The translations under genes were made by a program, and so were the position numbers. A DNA stretch of 64,000 nucleotides from positions 95-64,094 of the forward strand of contig AYSC01000009.1 of NCBI GenBank assembly GCA_000503195.1, read 5' to 3'. This stretch comes from Blastomonas sp. CACIA14H2. GTDB taxonomy: Bacteria; Pseudomonadota; Alphaproteobacteria; Sphingomonadales; Sphingomonadaceae. Below, piece after piece: positions 16,538-23,997 of this stretch (position 1 is its first letter; every line of letters starts with the position of its first letter). The notes under the pieces are model-generated. The model was given only the letters and a program-made list of their open reading frames with translations, ran no database searches and was not told the DNA's origin.

Positions 16538-18520
16538 CTACAGACCCTCGCAGACGTTCTGGGTGTTGGTATCGAGGAACGGCGCGAACGGGCAGCTGAC
16601 ATAGCGCAGACGCACCTGGGCGTTGCCGACATTCACCACCACCCGGTCGGCGCGGCGATCGGCGGCGGCATTGCCCACCGATCCGACGCGCTGACCGCCA
16701 TTGTTGAGCCCGAGAAACGCGACCATGTCGTCCTGGTCGATGCCGTCACCCGACACGCCGATGCCCCCGACCAGTACACCGCCGCGATAGATCGGCACGC
16801 CGCCCGGGAAGATCTGGATGCCGTTCTGCAAGCGGTTCTGCCCGGCCGCCGCATCGGGCAGACTGGTGCAGCGCTGCGCGGTGTCGGTGGCGGAAGCCCC
16901 GGCGACGAACTGCGCATGCTGGATGATGTTGCCCGCGACGAGCTGGACCTGCAGCCCCACGGCGAAGGGGTTGAAATCCTCGATCGGGCGCGAGAGCGGT
17001 CCGGGCGGGCGGCCGAGCTCGCCATCGGGGAAATAGGGCCGCGCCAGATTGCCGACGCTGCGATTGCCATAGGCGAAATTGCCGGTCAGCGCCTGCGGAT
17101 CGTTGAGGAAGGTGCGCATCGCCTGGACGAACGGCGCCACCCCGCCGCCCGCCGCGAGCAGGTTTGCGCCCGCATTGGGGTTGGAGAAGAACATCGCCGT
17201 GCGCGCCTTTTGCAGCGACACGTCAGTGCCGAAGATCGGCGCATCGGGCGAGCGGACGATGCCGAGCACCTGACCGTGCGTGTCGACCACCGAGATCGTC
17301 GCTTGCATGCGGCTGTCGAGCGGGCGGCGAATCTGCGCGCGCGCGCGGGTCAGCACGGTGAACGCCTCTTCCAGGATCGCGCGCACCTCGGCGGCACTGA
17401 GCGGCTGGGTCACCGATGCGCCGTCGGTCCCGGCGCGGATCGGGAAGCGCGGGTTGCCCGCGCCATCGGTCAGGATGAACGCGTCGCTGTTCGCGAACTC
17501 GGCCGCGCGCGCCGCGCGGATGCCCGAAGCTTCGGTGCCATAGGGCGTGCCTGCAATGATCGCCGCATTGGCATAGCCGCGCACCGCGATGAGAGACCCG
17601 GCGCTGCCGTTGATCGCCGCGAAATTGGTCGCGAGCGGGCCAATATTGGCGGTGGTGATATCGCTGAAGCGCAGCGTGGTGCCGTCCACCGTGATCCGGT
17701 CGGCGCGGATCGCATCCGCGGCGGCAAAGCCCTGCGTCCCGGCAAAGGCGATCGCCTCTTCCGCGTCATTGTCGACATCGAGGATATTGGGGTCGAAGCC
17801 GTAATCGCCATCGCCCATGACGCCGATCGCGCCGACCACCACGCCATTCTTGTACAGCGGAAGCCCGCCCGGGTCCGCCGCGAGGCCGAGCGGCGAGCGC
17901 TTGGGGCCGATGAACGCGCTGGCCCCACCGGCCGAGAGGAAGCGCGACGACAGGTCCGAACAGGGCAGCTGGCTGAACTGCACCCCGAACAGCGGGCCGC
18001 TCTCCAGCCCGCGAGTCGATGGCGCGGGCGGGAAATGCTGCTGGACGATCTGGCTTGCGGTGCGGGTCGAGAAGGCATTGCCGCCGCTCGACAGATAGGC
18101 ACCGGTCACCGCCTTGGAGATCGACGCCATTTCCGCGGGCACATCCAGACCCTGCGCATCGACGAACGGGTTGTTCAGCCCCGCCTCGGTCATCGCGCTG
18201 GTGCGCGCGGTGGCGCGCGCGCCGTTCATGCGGAACACCGCCAGCACATTGCCGACGCGATCGACCACCGAAATCACCGATGGCAGGTTGCGGCGCGAGG
18301 CTTCGCCCACCGCCTGGGCGATGATCTGCTGGACTTCGGCCACGGTCAGCGCTTCCTGCGCAGGCGCGGTGAAATTGCCCCCCGCTGGCGGCGGGGTGGG
18401 ATTGGGCGTCGGCGTCGGGCTGGGCGCGGGCGTGGTGCCGCTGCTATTGCCGCCCCCGCAGGAGCTCAGCACCAGCGCCATTGCCGCCAGCGATGCCGTA
18501 ACCTTGCCAATTCGCATCAT
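16538..18520 (-). CDS. Lipoprotein with two HbpS/GlcG-like domains
   Basis: The 660-residue product has a lipoprotein signal (LVLSSCGGG, Cys about 21), a Ser/Thr/Pro linker and two copies of a HbpS/GlcG-like domain starting near 57 (LTVAEVQQIIAQAVGEA, then ISVVDRVGNVLAVFR) and 374 (LSAAEVRAILEEAF, then ISVVDTHGQVLGIVR). Each copy carries the family glycine motif (LYKNGVVVGAIGVMG; IYRGGVLVGGIGVSG). HbpS proteins bind heme in other bacteria, so a heme or cofactor delivery role for the adjacent multiheme proteins is plausible but inferred. Paired cysteines near the C-terminus (VSCPF, VCEGL) could form a disulfide. Confidence 0.82.
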   Translation of the reverse strand: MMRIGKVTASLAAMALVLSSCGGGNSSGTTPAPSPTPTPNPTPPPAGGNFTAPAQEALTVAEVQQIIAQAVGEASRRNLPSVISVVDRVGNVLAVFRMNGARATARTSAMTEAGLNNPFVDAQGLDVPAEMASISKAVTGAYLSSGGNAFSTRTASQIVQQHFPPAPSTRGLESGPLFGVQFSQLPCSDLSSRFLSAGGASAFIGPKRSPLGLAADPGGLPLYKNGVVVGAIGVMGDGDYGFDPNILDVDNDAEEAIAFAGTQGFAAADAIRADRITVDGTTLRFSDITTANIGPLATNFAAINGSAGSLIAVRGYANAAIIAGTPYGTEASGIRAARAAEFANSDAFILTDGAGNPRFPIRAGTDGASVTQPLSAAEVRAILEEAFTVLTRARAQIRRPLDSRMQATISVVDTHGQVLGIVRSPDAPIFGTDVSLQKARTAMFFSNPNAGANLLAAGGGVAPFVQAMRTFLNDPQALTGNFAYGNRSVGNLARPYFPDGELGRPPGPLSRPIEDFNPFAVGLQVQLVAGNIIQHAQFVAGASATDTAQRCTSLPDAAAGQNRLQNGIQIFPGGVPIYRGGVLVGGIGVSGDGIDQDDMVAFLGLNNGGQRVGSVGNAAADRRADRVVVNVGNAQVRLRYVSCPFAPFLDTNTQNVCEGL

Positions 18521-18615
18521 GCGCGCACACTCCGCCCGGATGCGACCCGGCCTGCCATCCCTGAACTGAACTCACCAAAACGTCCCACTTCGGTCATCTC
18601 CCTGCCCAGCCGGTC

Positions 18616-20034
18616 TTATTGCAGCGACCGGATGGTCCGCACTGCGCCCCCCAGCGCCCGGCGGAATTCGAGCGGCTTGTAGCCGTTGGGCTCTGCCACG
18701 GCGGCATAGGCCTGATTGATCTGCGCCCTGAGCGACGTCGCGGCGCCCCCCGAGACCTGACCCTGGTTCACCAGACCGCTGAGCAGCGTATCGACCGCCA
18801 TCACCGCCTGCACGCTGCCTTCGTAATCGGTATAGCGCGGGCTGATCGCCTCGCTGGCAATCGCTTCCATGATCGAGAAGGTCTGCGCGCGGGTGAAATC
18901 GCTGCGGCTGAACTGATCGGCCAATGCCATCGCGGTCTGGCGAAGCCGGTTGGCCGCCTCGACCGCCGGACCGCGACCCTGCGCCATCGCGGCATGGAAG
19001 GCACGCGCCTGCGATTCATACTGCTGCGCGAGCCCGGGTGCGGCGATCCGCACCGCTGCCGAGAGCATGATCATGTTCTCGTCATTGTAAGGCGGCATGC
19101 CGGTCGGGATCGGGCGACCCGGGTTGGCAAGCTTGGTGGGCCGCGCGTCTTCCTCGTCAAAGATGCGGCGATGGCAGCTATGGCAGTCGAAGAAGTAGAA
19201 TTCGGGGAAGACGCCTTCCTGGCCGATACCGGGCTTGCCGAACAGGCTCAGCGAGCGCTCGAGCGCGATCGCCTGGCCCACGGCCCACATGCGCATGCTG
19301 TTGGTCTTGCCCTTGCGCTGGCGGTAATCGGCATCTTCGTCATGGTGCTGGGTCAGTGTCGAGAACAGGTCGAGCTCGAACGAGATTCGCGGATGCCCCG
19401 CCGCCATGATCCGGTGATTGACGAACTGGCCGGGCGCATCGTTGCCCAGATGGCAGTCGAGGCACACGCCCGCGCGCGCCTGCGCGCTTTCGAGCGGGAT
19501 CATGCCCTGCGACACGTTGCGCGCATGGCTGGTGCCGGTAGCATAATGGCTCGACAGCCAGCCCGACGCCGCGCCGTGACAGGCTTCGCAGCTTACGCCG
19601 TCATTGACCTGGAACCGCGGACCCCTGGACGCTGCCGGGGTCGAATGGCAGCCGAGGCACATCGCGGCCGAGCGCGGATCGCCGATGCCCAGCTTCTTGC
19701 CGATCGCCAGGCTGCGCGGCTCGCCCAGAACGCGGAAGGCGCGGCTATGCGCGCCGCCGGGGGTCGATTCTTCCTGCCAGCGCCACAATTCGTCCTGGCG
19801 CACGACCTCGCCATCGGCCTCGTTGCGGCCATGACAGGTCGATCCGGCGCAGCTTCCCACGCCCATATGCGTGCCGCGCGCCGCCATGCTGGCGCCTTGC
19901 GCCTCCAGCCGCTCGGCGGCTGCGAAATTCGCGATGAAGAAAGCGCCGATCGCCAGAGCAAGACAGGCCATGCCCGCAATTGCGGCACGGATTCCACCCA
20001 CGCGTTGAACGGCCCAAAGCCATGATTTGTGCAT
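18616..20034 (-). CDS. Membrane-anchored pentaheme cytochrome c, c554-like
   Basis: The 472-residue product has an N-terminal transmembrane anchor (about 17-40) and periplasmic heme motifs at about residues 62 (CAGSTCH, the uncommon CX4CH form), 126 (CLGCH), 149 (CEACH), 191 (CLDCH) and 284 (CHSCH). The arrangement resembles the cytochrome c554 / NapC-GSU1996-like superfamily. The C-terminal third (about 300-472) lacks heme motifs and looks helical. As the first gene of the cluster it could carry electrons between the quinone pool or periplasm and the downstream decaheme protein; this is inference. A 95-bp gap separates it from the lipoprotein gene. Confidence 0.85.
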   Translation of the reverse strand: MHKSWLWAVQRVGGIRAAIAGMACLALAIGAFFIANFAAAERLEAQGASMAARGTHMGVGSCAGSTCHGRNEADGEVVRQDELWRWQEESTPGGAHSRAFRVLGEPRSLAIGKKLGIGDPRSAAMCLGCHSTPAASRGPRFQVNDGVSCEACHGAASGWLSSHYATGTSHARNVSQGMIPLESAQARAGVCLDCHLGNDAPGQFVNHRIMAAGHPRISFELDLFSTLTQHHDEDADYRQRKGKTNSMRMWAVGQAIALERSLSLFGKPGIGQEGVFPEFYFFDCHSCHRRIFDEEDARPTKLANPGRPIPTGMPPYNDENMIMLSAAVRIAAPGLAQQYESQARAFHAAMAQGRGPAVEAANRLRQTAMALADQFSRSDFTRAQTFSIMEAIASEAISPRYTDYEGSVQAVMAVDTLLSGLVNQGQVSGGAATSLRAQINQAYAAVAEPNGYKPLEFRRALGGAVRTIRSLQ

Positions 20035-20266
20035 CGTCGCTTTTACCCCCGGCTCCGTGAGGAACCGGCCCCCGATAGACTAACGATGCGACCCCTTAGT
20101 CTTGTCTTGCCGTCTCTTATCGCCGGTTCGTCCAGCAGTTTCAAGGCAATCCTTCAGGTCACGCCGCAAAAATCTGCGGGCGCGGACGGGCCTCTCCTTT
20201 CCGCCGCCATGCTTGCCGCAGCGCAGCATATTTGCCATGGTCACCGATAGATAAGGGAGGGCAGTG

Positions 20267-20944
20267 ATGACACTCGGCTTGGGATTCGCAAATGGCGCAT
20301 GGCTCGGGCATCTGTCGTTCATGATCCTGGCGATCGCGCTGATCGCGCCGCCGATGCCCTGGATGCGACTCGGCATCGTGCTCTCGGCCCTGGCCGGGCT
20401 CGGCTATGCTCTGGGCTTTGCCAATGATCTCGGCCTTGCCCTGTGGTTTCTCGTGCTGCTGGTGATCGGCGCGTCGATGCTGCTGCGCTATCTGATGGCC
20501 GAGCGCGGCTCGCGCTTCTCCGCCGAGGAAGAGGCGCTGCGCGCCAGCTTCATGGGCGACATGACCCGCGCCGGAGCACGCCATCTGATGGACCAGGGCA
20601 ACTGGATCACCGGTCGCGCCGGCGAGGTGCTGATAAACGAGGGCGAGGCGATCAGCCATCTGTTCTATCTGCACGACGGCGAGGCGGAGATTTCGCTGCA
20701 CGGCGCGCATGTCGGCAGCGTCACCAGCGGCGACCTGATCGGCGATGCGACGGCGCTCAGCGGCGAGCCTGCCACCGGCACGGTCACGCTCGCCACCGAC
20801 AGCCGCTTCTGGTGCGTTTCCGCGCCCAAGCTGCGGCAATATCTGGAACTGCACCCCGACGCGCGCACGGTGATCGAGCGCCAGATCAACCAGGCACTCG
20901 AGGGCAAGCTGCGCGCGGCGAACGCGGCGCTCGCGGGCGGTTGA
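20267..20944 (+). CDS. Three-TM protein with cyclic-nucleotide-binding domain (Popeye-like layout)
   Basis: The 225-residue product has three transmembrane segments (about 12-29, 33-51, 54-75) followed by a Crp-type cyclic-nucleotide-binding domain (about 95-210; LINEGEAISHLFYLHDGEAEIS, then GDLIGDATALSGEPATGTV). There is no helix-turn-helix, so it is not a classical CRP/FNR regulator; the topology recalls Popeye-domain proteins. ATG 20267 is preferred over GTG 20264 because GGAGG (20256-20260) lies six bases upstream. It is divergent from the multiheme cluster across 232 bp of DNA in which I see no clear operator. The ligand is unproven. Confidence 0.8.
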   Translation: MTLGLGFANGAWLGHLSFMILAIALIAPPMPWMRLGIVLSALAGLGYALGFANDLGLALWFLVLLVIGASMLLRYLMAERGSRFSAEEEALRASFMGDMTRAGARHLMDQGNWITGRAGEVLINEGEAISHLFYLHDGEAEISLHGAHVGSVTSGDLIGDATALSGEPATGTVTLATDSRFWCVSAPKLRQYLELHPDARTVIERQINQALEGKLRAANAALAGG

Positions 20945-20968
20945 GTTTACCGCCAGGGCAGCACATCT

Positions 20969-21133
20969 CGTCCCTCGACTTCGCTCGGGACAAACGGAGA
21001 GAGAGTCCACGTCTAACTGACCATGGCTCCCGGCAAACCACTCGGCTACTGGTCGATTTAGGTCGTGAAGGACGCGGAACACGACGAGCCTGGTTTGACT
21101 ACGTCCGTTTGTCCCGAGCGAAGTCGAGGGACG
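20969..21133. repeat. 30-bp perfect inverted repeat
   Basis: The left arm 20969-20998 (CGTCCCTCGACTTCGCTCGG then GACAAACGGA) is the exact reverse complement of 21104-21133. The 105-bp interior has no ORF or recognised motif. It fills the gap between the convergent cyclic-nucleotide-binding and fasciclin genes, where it could form a long transcript-end hairpin. The arm resembles dispersed repeats common in sphingomonad genomes. Confidence 0.85.
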
Positions 21134-21157
21134 TAGCGAGCGAACCGCTCGATCAGG

Positions 21158-21754
21158 CTATTGCTGCGGCTCGAGCACCTGGCCGATCACGTGCACCATG
21201 CCGTTGCTCGCCGCCAGGTCGGCCTGCTGGATCGAACCGACATCGCCGCCGGAATCGGCCAGCCGCACCTGATCGAGTTCGATCGAGGCGTTGATCGTCT
21301 CGCCCTGCAGCGTGGTGAGTTCGATGCTGCCGCCCTTGTCGCCGATCTGCTTGCGCAGGTCCGCCGCCGTCAGCCGGCCCGGAATGATGTGATAATTGAG
21401 CACCGCCGCCAGGCGCGCCTTGTTCTCGGGCAGCAGCAGGTCGGCGAGCGCATCGACGCCCAGCTTGTCGAACGCGCCATTGTCGGGCGCGAACAGCGTC
21501 ATCGGCTTGTCCGCCGCCAGCGCAGCGCTCAATTCCGCCGCCTTGATCGCGCGCGCGAGCGTCGACAGATCGGGGTTGCGCAGCACCACCTCGTCGACGC
21601 GCAGGATGGCATCGGGTTCGTCGGCGGCCGCCTCCTTGACCTCGAGGCTGGCCGGATCGACCCGCTTGACCGGATCGCCGCCGCCATCATGGCTGCCGCA
21701 GCCCGCGACCATCAGGGTCAGCGTCAGAAGGGATGCTGTGGCAGTCAAACGCAT
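21158..21754 (-). CDS. Fasciclin-domain lipoprotein
   Basis: The 198-residue product begins at ATG 21754, chosen over TTG 21766 because GGAG sits six bases upstream. The signal ends in a lipobox (LMVAGC, Cys about 18). The fasciclin (FAS1) domain spans about 60-198, with TLFAPDNGAFDKLGVDAL and LNYHIIPGRLTAADL as the two conserved boxes and VHVIGQVLEPQ at the end. FAS1 domains mediate adhesion or weak protein interactions at the cell surface; the target here is unknown. Confidence 0.92.
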   Translation of the reverse strand: MRLTATASLLTLTLMVAGCGSHDGGGDPVKRVDPASLEVKEAAADEPDAILRVDEVVLRNPDLSTLARAIKAAELSAALAADKPMTLFAPDNGAFDKLGVDALADLLLPENKARLAAVLNYHIIPGRLTAADLRKQIGDKGGSIELTTLQGETINASIELDQVRLADSGGDVGSIQQADLAASNGMVHVIGQVLEPQQ

Positions 21755-21778
21755 GTCGGTCTCCAAATCATCGCGCGA

Positions 21779-22561
21779 TCAGGCCTCGTCCTGCTTGTCC
21801 AGGAAGACGAAGTCGCGCTCCAGGCTGAGCATATGGGCACCGCCATCGACGAAAAGCAACTGGCCGGTAATCGCAGGCTCCCCGGCCAGATAACGCACGG
21901 CGCGCGCAATGTCTCCCGGAGCCGACAGCCGGTGCAGCGGCATGCGCTCGGCAAGCCGCGCCATCTGCGCATCGTCATAATCGCTGGTCGCCAGCGTCAG
22001 GCCGGGCGCGACGCCATTGACCCGCGCTTTCGCGCCGAACGCCCGCGCCAATGTTCGGATCGATTCGGCCAGCGCCTGCTTGGAGAGGGTGTAGCTGAGC
22101 TGGTCGCCATTGGGATTGCGCACGCGCTGGTCGATGATCTGCACGATCGCGGGCACGATCCCCTCGCCTGCCCCGGCCACGACCGCGCGCGTCAGCAGCA
22201 TCGGCGCGAACAGGTTCACCGCGAAATGATCCGCCAGCATCTGCGCCGACATGCTCTGCCAGTCGTCATATTCGAACAGCGAGGCATTGTTGACGAGCAG
22301 GTCGGGCGCGCGACCGAAATGCGCGGTCACCCGGTCGATCAGGCCTTGCGGGGCATCGCAATCGGCCAGATCGGCGGCATAGCCCTGCCAGTCAGTACCC
22401 TGCGCTTCCAGCGTCGCAGCGAGCTCGGGCTCGGGCGTCAGATCGCTGCGCCCATGCAGGGCCAGGGCGTAGCCCGCGCGCGCCAGTTCCATCGCGATGG
22501 CAGCCCCCACCCGGCGAAAGCCGCCGGTGACGAGCGCCAGCGGGGCGGGCTTGCCGCTCAC
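21779..22561 (-). CDS. SDR-family oxidoreductase, FolM/pteridine reductase-like
   Basis: The 260-residue Rossmann-fold reductase has an N-terminal motif TGGFRRVG (about 12-19), the TGxxxRxG variant typical of pteridine reductases rather than the usual TGxxxGxG. It also has the NNAS segment (about 91-94) and the catalytic YTLSK (Tyr/Lys). It overlaps the stop/start junction of folB (22558-22561), forming a two-gene unit. That context supports reduction of dihydrobiopterin/dihydrofolate-type substrates (FolM-like) with NADPH. Not every member has been tested, so the substrate is inferred. Confidence 0.83.
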   Translation of the reverse strand: MSGKPAPLALVTGGFRRVGAAIAMELARAGYALALHGRSDLTPEPELAATLEAQGTDWQGYAADLADCDAPQGLIDRVTAHFGRAPDLLVNNASLFEYDDWQSMSAQMLADHFAVNLFAPMLLTRAVVAGAGEGIVPAIVQIIDQRVRNPNGDQLSYTLSKQALAESIRTLARAFGAKARVNGVAPGLTLATSDYDDAQMARLAERMPLHRLSAPGDIARAVRYLAGEPAITGQLLFVDGGAHMLSLERDFVFLDKQDEA

Positions 22562-22941
22562 CGGCGCGTCCGGGTCAGCGTGATGCCGATCGATTCGCCC
22601 GCTTCGGCAATCGCCAGCTTGATGATCTTCACCTTGAGCCGCCAGATGCGCGGATCCTGCAGGAACAGCGTCTCGATGACATGATCGGCCACCGCCTCGA
22701 TCAGCGTGAAATGCACACCTTCAGGCAAGGCGGTCGAGGCCGCGTGCTTGAGGTCCATGTAGTTCTTGGATGCGCTGAGCGGCGTGTCGGGCGCATAATG
22801 GTCCTGCGCCCGCATCTCCGCCCAGATGGTGAAGCGCAGCGGCTGGGGCAGCTTGGTCTCTTCCGAATAGATGCCGGTCAGGACGTTGACGTCGAAATCG
22901 GCGACCTCGAGGATCAGGCTATCGGGTTGGGTGTCGGTCAA
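22558..22941 (-). CDS. folB: Dihydroneopterin aldolase
   Basis: The 127-residue product matches the FolB/FolX family (EVADFDVNVLTGIYSEE start; KNYMDLKHAAST; FTLIEAVADHVIETLF; a C-terminal IIKLAIAEAGESIGITL strand). FolB cleaves dihydroneopterin to 6-hydroxymethyl-dihydropterin and glycolaldehyde in folate synthesis. The likely start is TTG 22941 (MTDTQPDS). The open frame continues upstream to 23067, but that extension is translated REP repeat (22971-23035) and not real protein. It is coupled to the FolM-like reductase by a 4-bp overlap. Confidence 0.85.
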   Translation of the reverse strand: MTDTQPDSLILEVADFDVNVLTGIYSEETKLPQPLRFTIWAEMRAQDHYAPDTPLSASKNYMDLKHAASTALPEGVHFTLIEAVADHVIETLFLQDPRIWRLKVKIIKLAIAEAGESIGITLTRTRR

Positions 22942-22970
22942 ATGCTGGGCCTGTTCTAGTATGTCTTCAT

Positions 22971-23035
22971 CGTCACCCCCGTGCACGCGGGGGTCCCGCT
23001 TGTCTCTTGCCGTCGCAGCAGAAGCGGGAATGACG
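22971..23035. repeat. REP-type palindromic doublet, second copy
   Basis: CGTCACCCCCGTGCACGCGG then GGGTCCCGCTT, a short spacer, and AAGCGGGAATGACG: the same inverted ends and inner GGGTCCCGCTT / AGCGGGAATGACG arms as 2824-2905, but 65 bp long because the right-hand hairpin is reduced. It sits immediately upstream of folB. Confidence 0.75.
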
Positions 23036-23091
23036 AGGGGATTTTCAGCTGCCCAGCGCGTTGGCAAATTGCACGGCTGAGCGCAAGTGTT

Positions 23092-23988
23092 TCACCCGTT
23101 CGACCAGCGCGCGAAGATCGCGGTCGGCAGCAGGCGCCCACCCGATCTCTCACGCACCGCCAGCTCGCCGATCTCGATCCGTCCCGGCAGATCGGCGAAA
23201 TGCGCCGCGAGCAGTTCGCCCAGCGCCAGCGCCGACATGCGCACCGCATAGACGGTGAGGAACAGGCAGGACGAGCGCTCGTCGAGCAGCCTGCGGCAAT
23301 CGGCGATCAGCGCGGGCAAATGCTCCTCGAGCTTCCACACCTCGCCCTCAGGCCCGCGCCCGAACTTGGGCGGATCGAGCAGGATCGCGTCATAGCGCCT
23401 CCCCCGGCGCACCTCGCGCGCGGCGAACTTGACGCAATCGTCGACCAGCCAGCGCACCGGCAGGTCTTCCATCCCCGACAGTGCGGCATTGGCACGCGCC
23501 GCCGCGACCGATTTCTTCGAGGCATCGACATGGGTCAGCTCGGCCCCGGCGGCCGCCATCGCCAGCGTGCCCACGCCGGTATAGCCGAACAGGTTGAGCG
23601 CCCTCGCCCGCTCCTCGCCCTTGTGCGCGGCGATATGCCCGCGCAACCAGCGCCAGACCGGGTCCATGTCCGGGAAGAAGCCGAGATGCCGGAACGGGGT
23701 GTTGAGCGCGGTCAGCCGCACCTCTTCCCACGCGAGCGGCCAGCCTTCGCGCGGCACGGTCGGCTCGAGCTGCCAGCGCCCGCCGCCGTCCTCGTCCGAT
23801 CCGGGAATGAACGCGCCATCGGCATCCCAGTCAGGCAACCGCGTCGGCCACATCGCCTGCGGTTCCGGGCGGATGAAGCGGTACGGCCCGTAGGACTCGA
23901 ACTTGCGCCCGCCGCCGCTGTCGATCAGCGTGTAGTCCGCGCGCGGTTCGCCGATCATCAGCAGCGGTTGCGGGTCGAGCTCGGCCAT
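23092..23988 (-). CDS. Class I SAM-dependent methyltransferase, RlmI/RlmK-like
   Basis: The 298-residue product has a methyltransferase core with LNLFGYTGVGTLAMAAAGAE (about 130-150, SAM-binding Gly-rich loop), THVDASKKSVAAARANAAL (motif II) and YDAILLDPPKFGRGP (about 205-220; DPPKF is the motif of rRNA/RNA cytosine-5 and guanine-N2 methyltransferases of the RlmI/RlmL type). It lacks the N-terminal PUA domain of RlmI, so RNA target and base are uncertain. It lies 9 bp downstream of thrC and is probably co-transcribed. Confidence 0.83.
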   Translation of the reverse strand: MAELDPQPLLMIGEPRADYTLIDSGGGRKFESYGPYRFIRPEPQAMWPTRLPDWDADGAFIPGSDEDGGGRWQLEPTVPREGWPLAWEEVRLTALNTPFRHLGFFPDMDPVWRWLRGHIAAHKGEERARALNLFGYTGVGTLAMAAAGAELTHVDASKKSVAAARANAALSGMEDLPVRWLVDDCVKFAAREVRRGRRYDAILLDPPKFGRGPEGEVWKLEEHLPALIADCRRLLDERSSCLFLTVYAVRMSALALGELLAAHFADLPGRIEIGELAVRERSGGRLLPTAIFARWSNG

Positions 23989-23997
23989 GCGCGCGCG

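Noticed and set aside
14423-18682. 1419-codon open frame on the plus strand antisense to the barrel and lipoprotein genes
   Set aside because: Translation is Arg/Ala/His/Asp-rich with no domain, signal or ribosome site. The minus-strand proteins have signal peptides and recognisable domains. Long antisense frames are normal in this GC-rich codon usage.
10072-20034. Direct assignment to MtrCAB or PioAB
   Set aside because: Barrel lacks recognisable MtrB/PioB motifs, heme counts and order differ, and the propeller and HbpS parts are not in those systems.
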